Of a DNA stretch of 64,000 bases, positions 45,950 through 55,242 are shown piece after piece; the stretch's first letter is position 1, and the number at the start of each line of letters is the position of its first letter. The stretch lies in the NCBI GenBank assembly GCA_035999765.1, contig CP108521.1, positions 7,998,001 through 8,062,000 on the forward strand. The letters run 5' to 3'. The position numbers and the translations under genes were made by a program. Under the pieces are notes generated by a model, which worked only from the letters and a program-made list of their open reading frames with translations, ran no database searches and was not told the DNA's origin. Source of the DNA: Streptomyces sp. NBC_01231 (GTDB lineage: Bacteria > Actinomycetota > Actinomycetes > Streptomycetales > Streptomycetaceae).

Positions 45950-47122
45950 TCAGGCCCCGGACAGCGCCTCCGTCGGGGGCAGCCGGGACGCCCGTACGGC
46001 GGGGTACAGGCCGGCCAGGGCCCCGATGGCGAGGGTGGCGAGCAGGCCGCCCGCCATCGCCCAGGCCGGGACGACCGCCGGCCAGCCCTGCGCGACGGCG
46101 TACGCGGTGGTGACGCCCACCCCGATGACGACTCCGGCGATCCCGCCGAGTCCTGCCAACAGCTGGGATTCCACGAGGAATTGGGTGCGGATGTCGCCTC
46201 GCCGTGCGCCGAGGGCCCGGCGCAGGCCGATCTCGGCGCGGCGTTCCAGGACGGAGATGACCATGGTGTTGGCCACGCCGACCCCGCCGACAAGGAGCGC
46301 AACGCCGCCGAGGCCGAGCATCAGGCCCGTGAAGGCTTTGTCGGTGGCGCCCTTGGCGGCGAGGGCGTCCGAGGGGCGGCTGATGGTCACTTCGGTGGGA
46401 GCCTCGGGGTTGACGGTGGCGGCAAGGACGTCGCGTACGGACGTGACCGCGCTGTCTGCGGTGCGGACGTAGATTGTCGTGGGGTGTCCGTCGAAGTCCA
46501 GGTACCGCTTGGCGGCGTCCCAGCCGACGAGCGCGCTGTCGTTCAGCTCGGGTGCCAGGAGCGCCTCGTCGAGGATGCCGACCACGCTGAACCACTGACC
46601 GCCGAGCCAGACCCGCATGTCCGGGCCGACTTCCCCGATACCCAGGCGGTCGGCGGCGCCGCTGCCGAGTACGACGGCCGGGTAATTGGCGGTGGCGGCG
46701 TTGAGCCAGTTGCCGCGGGCGAGAGAGCCGCCGACGGTGTCCAGGAGGTCGAGGCGGGCGGCCTTGACGTTGATGCTGCCGGTCTCGGCGGCCGGGATGT
46801 GGTCGTTGCGATAGACGTACGCCGTCACTCTGCCGGTGCCGGTTGCGGACTCGACCGGGGCGATCCGGCCCGCCATGTCGACGGAACGCTCGGGGAGTTT
46901 GGCCTCGCCGCCGGTGAAGGTCCGGCCGGGGGACGCGGTGAGGAGGTTGGAGCCCAGGCGGTCGAGAGTGCGCTGCAGTTCGGCGTGGCTGGAGGTGGAG
47001 ATGCCCACCACGCCGATCATCGCCGCGATGCCGATGGCGATGCCGAGCGCGGAGAGGAAGACCCGCAGCGGGCGGGCGCGCAGCCCGGAGGCGCCGACGC
47101 GTACGACGTCGCGGGTGCTCAT
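45950..47122 (-). CDS. MacB-like ABC transporter permease
   Basis: 390 residues. One N-terminal membrane segment (PLRVFLSALGIAIGIAAMIG), a large extracytoplasmic MacB_PCD domain (ELQRTLDRLGSNLLTASPGR onward) and a C-terminal FtsX block with three segments (GLGGVALLVGGVGVANTMVI, RRALGARRGDIRTQFLVESQ, LATLAIGALAGLYPAVRA). ATG 47122 has GAAGG nine bases upstream; GTG 47140 overlapping the ATPase gene is an alternative. Last gene of the lipoprotein-adaptor-ATPase-permease operon. Confidence 0.92.
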   Translation of the reverse strand: MSTRDVVRVGASGLRARPLRVFLSALGIAIGIAAMIGVVGISTSSHAELQRTLDRLGSNLLTASPGRTFTGGEAKLPERSVDMAGRIAPVESATGTGRVTAYVYRNDHIPAAETGSINVKAARLDLLDTVGGSLARGNWLNAATANYPAVVLGSGAADRLGIGEVGPDMRVWLGGQWFSVVGILDEALLAPELNDSALVGWDAAKRYLDFDGHPTTIYVRTADSAVTSVRDVLAATVNPEAPTEVTISRPSDALAAKGATDKAFTGLMLGLGGVALLVGGVGVANTMVISVLERRAEIGLRRALGARRGDIRTQFLVESQLLAGLGGIAGVVIGVGVTTAYAVAQGWPAVVPAWAMAGGLLATLAIGALAGLYPAVRASRLPPTEALSGA

Positions 47123-47133
47123 GCGGGAGACCT

Positions 47134-47847
47134 TCAGCACGCGGACACCGCCTGAACGTCGCCCTGGGCGTTCTGGGCGGAGTCGTGCACGATGCGCCCG
47201 TCGCGAACGTGGACCTGGCGGGGCAGCGAGGCCGCGATCTCCCGGTCATGGGTGATGATCACGACGGTGGTGCCGTCGGCGTTCAGGGCGCGCAGCAGGT
47301 TCATCACGGTGGTGCCGGAGTGGGAGTCCAGGGCGCCGGTCGGCTCGTCCGCGAGGAGCAGGCTCGGCCCGCCGACCAGGGCGCGGGCGATCGCGACGCG
47401 CTGCTTCTCCCCGCCGGACAGCTCGTGCGGCCGGTGGTACACCCGGTGGCCCAGGCCGACCCGCTCCAGGGCGTTGCGGGCCGCGCGGCGGCGTTCCGCG
47501 AGCGGGATGCCCGCGTACAGCAGGCCCTCGGCGACGTTGTCGAGGGCCCGTACGCCCGCGGTGAGGTGGAAGTGCTGGAAGACGAAGCCGATGCTGAGCG
47601 CGCGCAGCGCGGACAGCTCCCGGTCGCCCAGGCCGGCGATGTCGTGGCCGTCGACGGTGACGGTGCCGCTGCTGGGCCGGTCCAGGCTGCCGATCATGTT
47701 GAGCAGGGTCGACTTGCCCGACCCGGAGGGCCCGACGACGGCGACCAGCTCGCCGCGGCGGATGTCGAGCGAGACGCCGTCGAGGGCGGTGACGCCGCCG
47801 GCGTACGAGCGGGTGATGTGGTCGAGGCGTACGACGTTGTGGTTCAT
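47134..47847 (-). CDS. MacB/LolD-type ABC transporter ATP-binding protein
   Basis: 237 residues. Walker [10 protein letters not shown] near residue 40, Q-loop FVFQHFHL, signature [15 protein letters not shown], Walker [13 protein letters not shown], switch His in VIITHD. Energises the permease encoded downstream. Its ATG overlaps the adaptor stop by four bases (ATGA). Confidence 0.96.
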   Translation of the reverse strand: MNHNVVRLDHITRSYAGGVTALDGVSLDIRRGELVAVVGPSGSGKSTLLNMIGSLDRPSSGTVTVDGHDIAGLGDRELSALRALSIGFVFQHFHLTAGVRALDNVAEGLLYAGIPLAERRRAARNALERVGLGHRVYHRPHELSGGEKQRVAIARALVGGPSLLLADEPTGALDSHSGTTVMNLLRALNADGTTVVIITHDREIAASLPRQVHVRDGRIVHDSAQNAQGDVQAVSAC

Positions 47848-49061
47848 CGCGGCACCCCGACCTTGTCGCCCGCCTTCAGTCCGGCGCCGGTGATCTCGAC
47901 CCGGCCGTTCGCGAACATGCCCGTCTCCACCGCGACCGTGCTGCTGACGGAGCCCTTGACGACCTGGACGCCGTAGCCGCCCTCCGACAGCGCGAGGAGC
48001 GCGGAGATGGGCACGGCCAGCACGTTCTTCTTCTCCGCGGAGGTGATCTCCACATCGACGGGCGCGCCGTCGTAGCTGCCGAGCTTTCCCCTGTCCTTCT
48101 TGTCGATCCGGACGGTGACCTTGATGACGGTCTTGCCGTCGCCCTCTCCCGGAGCGCCGTCCCCGCCTTCGGTGCTGGCGACCTTGCCGACGGAGGTGAT
48201 GGTCCCGGCCGCGTGTGCACCGTCGGGCAGGACGACGGTGACCTTGTCGCCACGGCGGACGAGTTTCTGCTTCTTCGCGTCGAGGTCGATGGCGACAACC
48301 CGGCTGGTGCCGGTGTACGTCAGCACGGGTGAGCCGGGCTGGAGTATCTGGCCCTTCTTCACCTCCTGGCCGGTGACGCGTATCTCACCGTCGGCAACGA
48401 CCAGGTCCGCGGGCCTGACCGTGCCCGTCTGTGGCACTCCGAGGTGCTTCTGCCAGCGCTTGACGGCGGCCGCGGTCTGGTCGGAGTACTCCTCGTCGGC
48501 GGTGAAGCCGGTGTAGCCGAGGGCGGCCAGGGCCCGTTCCACCTCGGCGACGTCGGGGCCTTTCGTGCCGGCGCGCAGTTCGCGGTAGAGAGGTGTGTCG
48601 CCGTGGATGAGGGGGATGGGCCGACCGTCGGCCTTGAGCGCGTTCTGGCCCTGCTTGATGGTGGCACCGAGCTTCGGCAGCCAGATCACGGTACCCGACG
48701 CGCCGCTGGTCAGGGGCTGCTTGTCGCCGTAGCCGAGGCTGCCGGTGACGGTGTCCTGCTGGGCGAGGTCGGAGCGGGTCACCAGTGCGGTCGCCGGCGG
48801 CAGACCGCTGCCCTTTTCGGACTTCTCGCCGTTGCCGCCGCCGAAGCCGTACGCCGCCACGCCGGCCCCGCTGAGGACGACCGCGAGGGCGATCAGCGCG
48901 GCGGTGGTGCGGGCGCGGCGGCGACGCGGTGGGGCGTACCGCGGGCCGTCTGGTGACCTGCCCGCCGAGGCCCCTGACGGATCCTTTGCCGGGTCTGCAT
49001 GAGGGGGAAACCGGTGCATCCGGGTCGTCTCGTCGCCGGTGGATTCGGGTGTGTGCGTCAT
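47844..49061 (-). CDS. Periplasmic-adaptor-like (HlyD/RND type) protein with peptidoglycan-binding domain
   Basis: 405 residues. Cytoplasmic N-terminus, one membrane segment ([20 protein letters not shown] at about residue 50-70), then an adaptor: [20 protein letters not shown] (biotinyl-lipoyl-like half), a PG_binding_1 insert ([33 protein letters not shown]), and the second half ([40 protein letters not shown]). Couples the ABC pump to the cell wall or substrate delivery. ATG 49061 chosen; a GTG at 49079 overlapping the lipoprotein stop (GTGA) is a real alternative. Confidence 0.9.
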   Translation of the reverse strand: MTHTPESTGDETTRMHRFPPHADPAKDPSGASAGRSPDGPRYAPPRRRRARTTAALIALAVVLSGAGVAAYGFGGGNGEKSEKGSGLPPATALVTRSDLAQQDTVTGSLGYGDKQPLTSGASGTVIWLPKLGATIKQGQNALKADGRPIPLIHGDTPLYRELRAGTKGPDVAEVERALAALGYTGFTADEEYSDQTAAAVKRWQKHLGVPQTGTVRPADLVVADGEIRVTGQEVKKGQILQPGSPVLTYTGTSRVVAIDLDAKKQKLVRRGDKVTVVLPDGAHAAGTITSVGKVASTEGGDGAPGEGDGKTVIKVTVRIDKKDRGKLGSYDGAPVDVEITSAEKKNVLAVPISALLALSEGGYGVQVVKGSVSSTVAVETGMFANGRVEITGAGLKAGDKVGVPR

Positions 49062-49075
49062 GTCGGTCTCGCCTG

Positions 49076-49588
49076 TCACCGCTGGGCCGCGGGGTTGACG
49101 TCCTTGCACTTCTCGGCGGCCGCCTGCAGCTTGTCCATGTTCGCGTCCTGGTCGAGCGGCATGCCGCCTGTCTCCGGGTCGGGATCCGGGGCGTCATAGC
49201 CGTTGGCCCGCAGGCACTTGACGTATTCGCGCGCCTGCTCAAGCTGCTTTGCGTCAGGTTTCGGTGCCTGCTGCATGTCCTGCGCGGTGGGCGCGAACTC
49301 CTTGCACGCCGCGAGCGCGGCCTGCACCTCCTCCGGCGACGCCGTCTGCGTGGGCGCGTCCTCGCCGGCCTTCCCGCTCCCCGGCGCCACGCCCCGCTCG
49401 GCCAGGCAGGCGTTGTACTTCTTGCTCTTCTCCGCGGGCGTGAGCTGCTGCCCGCCTCCCTTCTTGTCGCCGCCGGCCGACGCGACGTCGTCGTTCCCGC
49501 CGGTGCCGCCCCCGCAGGCGGCCAGGCTCAGGCTCAGCAGCGGTATGGCTGCCAGCAGCCCCCAGTTGGTGCGCGAAATGGTACGCAT
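49076..49588 (-). CDS. Cys-lipid-anchored small lipoprotein of the efflux operon
   Basis: 170 residues. Lipoprotein signal with lipobox LSLAAC-GGG (Cys about residue 25), then two similar segments containing Cys pairs: KYNACLAERG...AALAACKEFAP and YVKCLRANGYDAPDP...EKCKDV. Paired Cys may form disulfides. First gene of the operon, divergent from the response regulator. Similar small lipoproteins often precede MacB-like pumps in streptomycetes. Function unknown. Confidence 0.85.
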   Translation of the reverse strand: MRTISRTNWGLLAAIPLLSLSLAACGGGTGGNDDVASAGGDKKGGGQQLTPAEKSKKYNACLAERGVAPGSGKAGEDAPTQTASPEEVQAALAACKEFAPTAQDMQQAPKPDAKQLEQAREYVKCLRANGYDAPDPDPETGGMPLDQDANMDKLQAAAEKCKDVNPAAQR

Positions 49589-49663
49589 GCGCTCGGCAGT
49601 CCCTTCTGTGCCGGGTCTCTCCCGGCGTCGGGGACCAGTAGAGGCGGGGCCCGGTATCCCCTC

Positions 49664-49692
49664 CGTAACCGCAGGCGGTTACGTCCTGGTTA
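49664..49692. promoter_or_regulatory. Palindrome and direct repeats in the divergent promoter
   Basis: 20-bp perfect palindrome CGTAACCGC-AG-GCGGTTACG (49664-49683) plus GGTTA repeated 11 bp apart (49677, 49688), a spacing typical of OmpR-family binding. Lies between the lipoprotein operon and the response regulator. Confidence 0.7.
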
Positions 49693-49718
49693 TCCCGGCC
49701 TCTGGCACTCTGGGGATC

Positions 49719-50375
49719 ATGAGAGTGCTGATCGCCGAGGACGAGCGGATGCTGGCCGACGCCGTCGCCGAGGGGCTGCGTGAGGAGGCGTTCGCCGTCG
49801 ACGTCGTGCACGACGGGGATTCCGCTCTGGAACGCCTTGCCGTGAACGACTACGACGTGCTCCTCCTGGACCGCGATCTGCCCGTCGTACACGGCGACGA
49901 GGTGTGCCGGGCCGTCGTCGAATCCGGCGACCGCACCCGCGTCCTCATGGTCACCGCCGCCTCCGATGTGCCCTCCCGCATCGAGGGCCTCGCCATCGGA
50001 GCCGACGACTACCTCACCAAACCCTTCGCCTTCGAGGAACTCGTCGCCCGCGTCCACGCCCTGGCCCGCCGCGCCCAGCCCGCGGGCCCGCCCACCTACG
50101 AACGGGCCGGCCTGCGGGTGGAGACGGCCCGCCGCGAGGTCTACCGCGACGGCCACTACGTATCCCTCGCACGCAAGGAATTCGCCGTCCTGCTGGAACT
50201 ACTGCGGGCGGACGGCGCGGTCGTCTCGGCCGAGGAACTCCTGGAGCGGGCCTGGGACGAGCACATCGATCCGTTCACCAACGTCGTCCGCGTGACCGTG
50301 ATGAAACTACGCAAGAAACTCGGGCCGCCGCAGGTCATCCAGACCGTCCCGGGCTCGGGGTACCAGATCCCATGA
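49719..50375 (+). CDS. OmpR-family response regulator
   Basis: 218 residues. Receiver domain with phosphoacceptor Asp51 (LLLDRDLP), acidic pair in IAEDE, Thr in MVTAA and Lys in TKPF. C-terminal winged helix (SLARKEFAVLLELLRADGAV, NVVRVTVMKLRKKLG, IQTVPGSGYQI). ATG at 49719; the open frame upstream is not coding. Overlaps the kinase by four bases. Divergent from and probably regulating the lipoprotein-ABC operon. Confidence 0.95.
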   Translation: MRVLIAEDERMLADAVAEGLREEAFAVDVVHDGDSALERLAVNDYDVLLLDRDLPVVHGDEVCRAVVESGDRTRVLMVTAASDVPSRIEGLAIGADDYLTKPFAFEELVARVHALARRAQPAGPPTYERAGLRVETARREVYRDGHYVSLARKEFAVLLELLRADGAVVSAEELLERAWDEHIDPFTNVVRVTVMKLRKKLGPPQVIQTVPGSGYQIP

Positions 50376-51568
50376 AGCTCACCTCGCGGCTGCAGCGTCT
50401 CCCCATCCGCGTCCGGCTCACGCTCCTGTACGGCGCCCTGTTCATGGCCTGCGGCGTGATCCTGCTCGGCGTGACCTATCTGCTGCTCGACGCGGGACTG
50501 ACCGACCGGTTCGACGGCGTGGCCCTGCAGATCACCAAGGAGGGCGGGATCGCCCCGGTACCCGAAGCGTCCACCCACAACCTCCCGTCGGAGCCCGCCG
50601 CCGGACTGGCCGGCAGTCCCGAGCTACGCGAACTCCAGGACCGCTACCGGGCCGCGACCCTGCAGTCCCTGCTCCGCCAAGGCGCCCTCGCCCTGGGCGT
50701 GCTCACCGTCGTGGCCACGCTGTTCGGCTACCTGATGGCCGGCCGCGTGCTGCGTCCCCTCAACCGCATCTCCCAGACCGCGCGCCGCATCACCTCCCGC
50801 GGCGACCTCAGTGAGCGGCTGGCCTTCACCGGCCCCCGCGACGAGGTCACCCAGCTCGCCGACACCTTCGACTCGATGATGGGACGCCTGGAGAAGTCCT
50901 TCCAGGACCAGCAGCGCTTCATCGCGGACGCCTCCCACGAACTGCGCACGCCCCTCGCCATCAACCGGACCCTCATCGAGGTGGCCCTGCGCCGCAAGAC
51001 CGCAACCGAAGACACCAAACGCCTCGGCACCTCACTGCTCGCCGTCAACGAACGCAACGAAAGACTGATCAACGGCCTCCTCGCGCTGGCCAAGGGCGAG
51101 ACAGAGGTCGCCAACCGGACACCCGTGGACCTCACCGAACTCGCCCGTCACACCGCCGAGTTGCACCAGTCACAGGCAGCCGAAGCAGGTATCGGCCTCC
51201 GGCTCGACACCAGGCCCGCCACCACCTCGGGCAACGCCGTGATGCTGGAGCGCATCATCCACAACCTGCTTGAGAACGCCATCCGCTATAACGAACCGAA
51301 CGGCTGGGTCCGCCTCACCACCCGCACCACCCCGCACGGCGCCGCAACCCTCACGGTCGAGAACACCGGCCCCGTGGTCGCCTGCCAGGACATCGAGGCG
51401 CTGTTCCAGCCTTTCCGTCGCCTGGGAGCGGACCGCACCGACTCCGAGCGGGGCTCGGGCCTCGGCCTGGCGATCGTACGAGCCATCGCGCGCTCCCACG
51501 ACGGCGATGTGACCGCGGCCCCCCGGGAACGCGGCGGGCTCATGGTCACCACCACCCTCCCAGGGTGA
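50372..51568 (+). CDS. Sensor histidine kinase
   Basis: 398 residues. First TM VRLTLLYGALFMACGVILLG (about 14-33), short extracytoplasmic loop (about 40-100), second TM LALGVLTVVATLFGYLMAG, HAMP (RVLRPLNRISQTARRI), phosphoacceptor His189 in ADASHELRTPL, N-box HNLLENAIRYN, G-box GSGLGLAIVRAI. The organisation is like CutS and other small streptomycete kinases. ATG overlaps the response-regulator stop (ATGA). Confidence 0.95.
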   Translation: MKLTSRLQRLPIRVRLTLLYGALFMACGVILLGVTYLLLDAGLTDRFDGVALQITKEGGIAPVPEASTHNLPSEPAAGLAGSPELRELQDRYRAATLQSLLRQGALALGVLTVVATLFGYLMAGRVLRPLNRISQTARRITSRGDLSERLAFTGPRDEVTQLADTFDSMMGRLEKSFQDQQRFIADASHELRTPLAINRTLIEVALRRKTATEDTKRLGTSLLAVNERNERLINGLLALAKGETEVANRTPVDLTELARHTAELHQSQAAEAGIGLRLDTRPATTSGNAVMLERIIHNLLENAIRYNEPNGWVRLTTRTTPHGAATLTVENTGPVVACQDIEALFQPFRRLGADRTDSERGSGLGLAIVRAIARSHDGDVTAAPRERGGLMVTTTLPG

Positions 51569-51714
51569 GAGGCCCCTGCGCGAAGGGCTCTTCCTCCGGT
51601 GCCTCGGGCGCACCCCGACGAGCTCAAGTGCTTTGCCCTGCGCCGGAGTCGGGTGAGCCGGGACGTACAGGTACCAGACACCACGCCATCAACCTCATGA
51701 GATGGCACCCCCTG

Positions 51715-52156
51715 GACGAATAAGTCCGATGTATTCAGTGATCGAATGTGACCAGCGACCGCGTGCTCGGGGCGCCGGTCTTGTGGTTGCGCCAGATGGC
51801 GGCGGCTATGGCGAGGATGCGCTGGGCGACACGGACGGCGACACCCTCGAAGGCCCGTCCGCCGTGCTGTTCCGGGTCCAACTGCCCCTCGAGGGTGTCG
51901 TTCACGGACTCGATCGGCTGCCGCACCGACTTGAGCAGGCCCTCGCCCTTGCGCTTCTTCTCCCGCTTGAACGAGGGCCGCGGCAGTTCGGCCCCACGCA
52001 TGACCAGGTCGTTCTCGAACTCCTTGGCGGCGAAGCCCTTGTCCGCGATGATCAGCGGTCCGGGCCGGTCGGCGACCAGGTCTTCATCGACGTCGAGCGT
52101 GGCCTGGAGCACTTCGCGTTCGTCGAGTTTCGGGTTCGCCAACGCCCACAGGATCG
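51715..52156 (-). pseudogene. IS982 family transposase 3' remnant, copy 1
   Basis: Minus-strand C-terminal part of an IS982 transposase: ILWALANPKLDEREVLQATL, IIADKGFAAKEFENDLVMRG, LKSVRQPIESVNDTLEGQLD, HGGRAFEGVAVRVAQRILAI, ending SLVTFDH. The N-terminal half is missing. The element end GACGAATAAGTCCGATG is at 51715. About 50 bp more IS982-like coding sequence extends beyond the repeat toward 52205. Inverted with respect to 55243-55684. Confidence 0.88.
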
Positions 52157-52268
52157 GCATCCCGGTCGGCGTGCGTCCGGCGCGCAAGACCGGAGGAGCT
52201 GCGAGGAGACGGCGGTTCAAGGAGTGGACGGGGGCTCGGCGACGATGGTCGTCGAGCCCCTGTCGGTC

Positions 52269-52766
52269 TCAGTGGAAGACCCGCTCCACGAACGCGTCGA
52301 GGTTGTCGCGCAGGCGCTCGATCTGCTGCTCGACAGTGAGGGACTCCTCCATGCGCCCGCCCGGTGCAGCCTTCTTCCTGCCCCGTACGTACAGCGAGCA
52401 GTCCAGGTCGGCGCAGATGTAGAGGCCCACCGAGTTGCCTTGGCGGCCGGCCGGGCCTGCCTTGGGGGCGGTCATGAGGGAGACGCCGCTGCCGGGATGG
52501 GTGGTCAGGCACAGCGAGCACAGGCTGCGGCGCAGGAAGCCGCGGTTGCCGGAAGGGGAGCGCAGGGACAGGCCGACGAGTTCATCGGCGCGTTCGACGA
52601 CGAGGTACTTGCGATCGGGCGCGGACAGATCGAACCAGCCCAGGAAGTCCAGGTCGTCCCAGTGGTCGAGGTCCGCCAGGTTCTTGGGCAGGGGGAGGCG
52701 TTTGGCCTCGCCCTTCGAGCAGTTGACGAACGAGGTGCGGATGTCGTGCTCGGTCAGGGGTTTCAT
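52269..52766 (-). CDS. FBP-domain (FusB-like treble-clef zinc finger) protein
   Basis: 165 residues. N-terminal helical part (MKPLTEHDIRTSFVNCSKGE) and a C-terminal four-Cys zinc finger (Cys83, Cys86, Cys118, Cys123: SLCSLCLTTH and YICADLDCSLYV). Matches FBP domains, the family of FusB, which binds elongation factor G on the ribosome and in staphylococci confers fusidic-acid resistance. Whether it does so here is unknown. ATG 52766 has AAGGA seven bases upstream. It lies 53 bp after the MFS exporter and is probably cotranscribed with it. Confidence 0.88.
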   Translation of the reverse strand: MKPLTEHDIRTSFVNCSKGEAKRLPLPKNLADLDHWDDLDFLGWFDLSAPDRKYLVVERADELVGLSLRSPSGNRGFLRRSLCSLCLTTHPGSGVSLMTAPKAGPAGRQGNSVGLYICADLDCSLYVRGRKKAAPGGRMEESLTVEQQIERLRDNLDAFVERVFH

Positions 52767-52819
52767 GGAGGATCCTTCGAGGGGTGAGGTGGACGGTGGC
52801 GGGACACGACCCCGGCTCG

Positions 52820-54379
52820 CTAGGCCGGTGCGTCGTTTCCGGCGTGCTTCGGCGTCTTGTGCCGTACGGTGAGGCCCGCTACCAGGGCGGCGAGCAGCAG
52901 GACGCCCGCCGAGCACCAGTAGGCGACGGAGAAGCCGTGCACCATGCCTTCGTTGAGGGTCGCGCCGCCGTCGGCCGGATCGTGCACGTGGGAGTGGACG
53001 TAACGGCTGGTGGCGCCGGTGGCGATGGTGTTGAGCAGTACGGTGCCCAGCGAAGCGCCCATCTGCTGAACGGTGTTGAGGACAGCCGAGGCCACACCGG
53101 CGTCCTGCGCGGGCACGCCGGCGGTGGCCGTCGCGTAGACCGGCATGAAGGTCAGGCCCATGCCCAGGCCGAGCAGCAGCAGGGCGGGCAGCACGTGCGA
53201 GAGGTACTGCGCATGCACGGTCAGGCTGCTGAGCAGCACCATGCCGGCGGCGGCCAGCACCATGCCGGACGACATCAAGGTGCGCGGCGCCGTGCGTGGC
53301 AGCAGGCGGGCCGCGATCTGGGTCGCGCCGATGACGATGCCGGCTGAAATCGGCACGAAGGCCAGGCCCGTCCGCACCGGCGGGTAGCCGAGGACGACCT
53401 GCAGGTAGTACGTCAGGAACAGGAAGACGCCGAACATGCCGATGGTGGCCAAGCCCATCGTCGCGAGCGATCCGGCCCGGACACGGTCCTTGACGATGCG
53501 CAGCGGCAGCAGCGGGCTCGCCGCGCGGCTCTGCCACCACACGAAGGCGGCGAGCAAGATCACGCCGGCCACGAGCAGCGTGAGCACCGACGGGCTGGTC
53601 CAGCCGCGAGGTTCGGCCTCGCTGAAGCCGTACACGAGGGCGACGAGCCCGACGCAGCCCAGCAGCGCGCCCGGCACGTCCAGGTGCCCGCCCCGGCGGC
53701 CGGAGCGGTCGCGCAGGAAGGCCGGTGCACCGAGCAGGGCGGCCAGCGCGATGGGCACGTTGACGTACAGGGACCAGCGCCAGTTCAGGTACTCGGTCAG
53801 CAGACCGCCCACGATCAGCCCGACCGCGCTGCCGCCGCCGGCCAGCGCACCGTAGACCCCGAACGCCCTGGCCCGCTCCTTGGGGTCGGTGAACGTCGTC
53901 GTCAGCAGCGACAGGGCCGAGGGCGCCAGGACCGCCGCGAACGCACCTTGCAGGGCCCGCGCCGCGAACAGCATCCCGGGACCGGCCGCCGCGCCGCCCA
54001 GCGCGGAGGCCGCGGCGAACCCGGCCAGGCCGATGACGAAGGTGCGCTTGCGGCCCACCAGATCGGCGATCCGGCCGCCGAGCAGCAGCAGCCCGCCGAA
54101 GGCCAGCGTGTAGGCGGTGATCACCCACTGCCGGTCGGCGTCCGACATGCCGAGAGCGTGCTGGGCGGAGGGCAGCGCGATGTTCACGATGGTGCCGTCA
54201 AGGATCACCATCAGCTGGGCGAGGGCGATGACGGCCAGCGCCCACCAGCGCTTCGGATCCGGTGCCGGTTCCGGATCCGGTGCGGGAGTCGCGGCGGGAA
54301 CCTCGCGGTCCGGGGAACGGTCGGTGGCCGTGGAAGGGGTGGAAGGGAGGGATTCCCCTCCGGGATGTTTCTTGCTCAT
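52820..54379 (-). CDS. MFS exporter, DHA2/EmrB-QacA family
   Basis: 519 residues. Proline-rich N-terminal cytoplasmic stretch, then 14 membrane segments with DHA2 motifs: ALAQLMVILDGTIVNIALPS (D1), TAYTLAFGGLLLLGGRIADL and VGRKRTFVIG (A), AARALQGAFAAVLAPSALSL, GALAGGGSAVGLIVGGLLTE (C). Ends at AGNDAPA. ATG 54379 is assumed; ATG 54394 is possible and neither has a strong ribosome site. A leader peptide and hairpins precede it on the same strand, suggesting antibiotic-responsive attenuation. Cotranscribed with the FBP gene. Confidence 0.9.
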   Translation of the reverse strand: MSKKHPGGESLPSTPSTATDRSPDREVPAATPAPDPEPAPDPKRWWALAVIALAQLMVILDGTIVNIALPSAQHALGMSDADRQWVITAYTLAFGGLLLLGGRIADLVGRKRTFVIGLAGFAAASALGGAAAGPGMLFAARALQGAFAAVLAPSALSLLTTTFTDPKERARAFGVYGALAGGGSAVGLIVGGLLTEYLNWRWSLYVNVPIALAALLGAPAFLRDRSGRRGGHLDVPGALLGCVGLVALVYGFSEAEPRGWTSPSVLTLLVAGVILLAAFVWWQSRAASPLLPLRIVKDRVRAGSLATMGLATIGMFGVFLFLTYYLQVVLGYPPVRTGLAFVPISAGIVIGATQIAARLLPRTAPRTLMSSGMVLAAAGMVLLSSLTVHAQYLSHVLPALLLLGLGMGLTFMPVYATATAGVPAQDAGVASAVLNTVQQMGASLGTVLLNTIATGATSRYVHSHVHDPADGGATLNEGMVHGFSVAYWCSAGVLLLAALVAGLTVRHKTPKHAGNDAPA

Positions 54380-54600
54380 GGCGATTGCGCACATTTCGTG
54401 TCGAAGTGCTGTCGAGACAGCCGGCCAGGGACGGTCGCAGTGGGGACGACGGGCCGGTGTACGCAGCACGGGGACACGGCATGGCGATGGGGCAGCGGGA
54501 ACCGCGGACAGCACCCGGGGCCTGCCTCACCAGCTGCGTGTCACTCACGCCGGCGCTCTTGCTGGTCGTGAGGCGGAGAGTGCCGAGATCACGGTGACCA

Positions 54601-54625
54601 GCAAAAGAAGGGCCCGTCTTCGGGC
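54601..54625 (-). terminator. Terminator-like hairpin in the MFS leader
   Basis: Minus strand: GCCCG-AAGA-CGGGC (54625-54612) followed by CCTTCTTTTGC (54611-54601). A GC stem with a T-rich tail is rare in this GC-rich genome. Lies between the leader peptide and the exporter gene. Confidence 0.7.
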
Positions 54626-54682
54626 ACGCGCCCCCGCAGGCCGCGCGGCGACGAACCGGGCAGGCCAGGACATCTCGTGACG

Positions 54683-54703
54683 CGGCATCTCAGGAAGATG
54701 CCG
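54683..54703 (-). promoter_or_regulatory. Second hairpin in the MFS leader
   Basis: CGGCATCT / AGATGCCG, 8-bp perfect stem with loop CAGGA (as read on the + strand), 28 bp after the leader peptide stop and upstream of the terminator-like hairpin. Confidence 0.55.
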
Positions 54704-54730
54704 AAGACAAGAAACAAGAAGGGGGAAGAG

Positions 54731-54805
54731 TTACCGCGCGCCGCAGAGGAGGGAGGGCACACGGCCGGAGGCAACTATGGCCGCAACGCATTCAGCACGG
54801 TCCAT
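54731..54805 (-). CDS. Candidate 24-residue leader peptide upstream of the MFS exporter
   Basis: ATG 54805 to TAA 54731 on the minus strand, behind a near-ideal AAGGAGG with an 8-base spacer. Peptide begins MDRAECVAAIV and ends LLCGAR. Too short to be a known protein. Its good ribosome site, position 350 nt before the exporter, and the two hairpins downstream fit a translated attenuator in which a stalled ribosome changes RNA folding. No homolog known to me. Confidence 0.6.
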   Translation of the reverse strand: MDRAECVAAIVASGRVPSLLCGAR

Positions 54806-54935
54806 GTCTCTCGCCTCCTTCCGGGCAGGGCACGCGGTGCGTGTCGACGCCGAGCGCGTCGAGCGGGGCGGCAGAGAACCTGCCGCGCGGAATTCCGAAC
54901 AGCTTATCTCATCGATGCCACCGCGCCGACCGGAA

Positions 54936-55242
54936 TTACCGACCGCCCGCGCGCACACGCGCCAGGCATGGGTGATTGCTTGAGGGTGGAAGTCCCTGGG
55001 GGAAGATGTGGCGCCAACCCCGAGCCGGGAGTACGGGCGGGAGGCCGTTGACGATGTCTGACAGCTGCTGGTGCAGCCCCGACACGTATGCGGCCTGGCC
55101 GCCGCGGGGCTTGATGTCCAGCACGACCCAGGTGCCGAGTAGTCCTGCTGCTCTCGCTCGACCAGAGCGCGGCGTTCCTCTGGGGCGACGTCGTCAGACA
55201 GGACGTCGACGACCTCGGCGTCAGCTTCCGTGGGCTCGGGAG
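54936..55242 (-). pseudogene. Unrecognised gene fragment cut by the IS982 remnant
   Basis: Two adjoining frames on the minus strand read like one protein: EADAEVVDVLSDDVAPEERR, ALVEREQQDYS, then after a shift near 55135 VLDIKPRGGQAAYVSGLHQQ, LSDIVNGLPPVLPARGW. I cannot name the family. The 5' end stops at the IS982 junction (55243). Confidence 0.45.
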
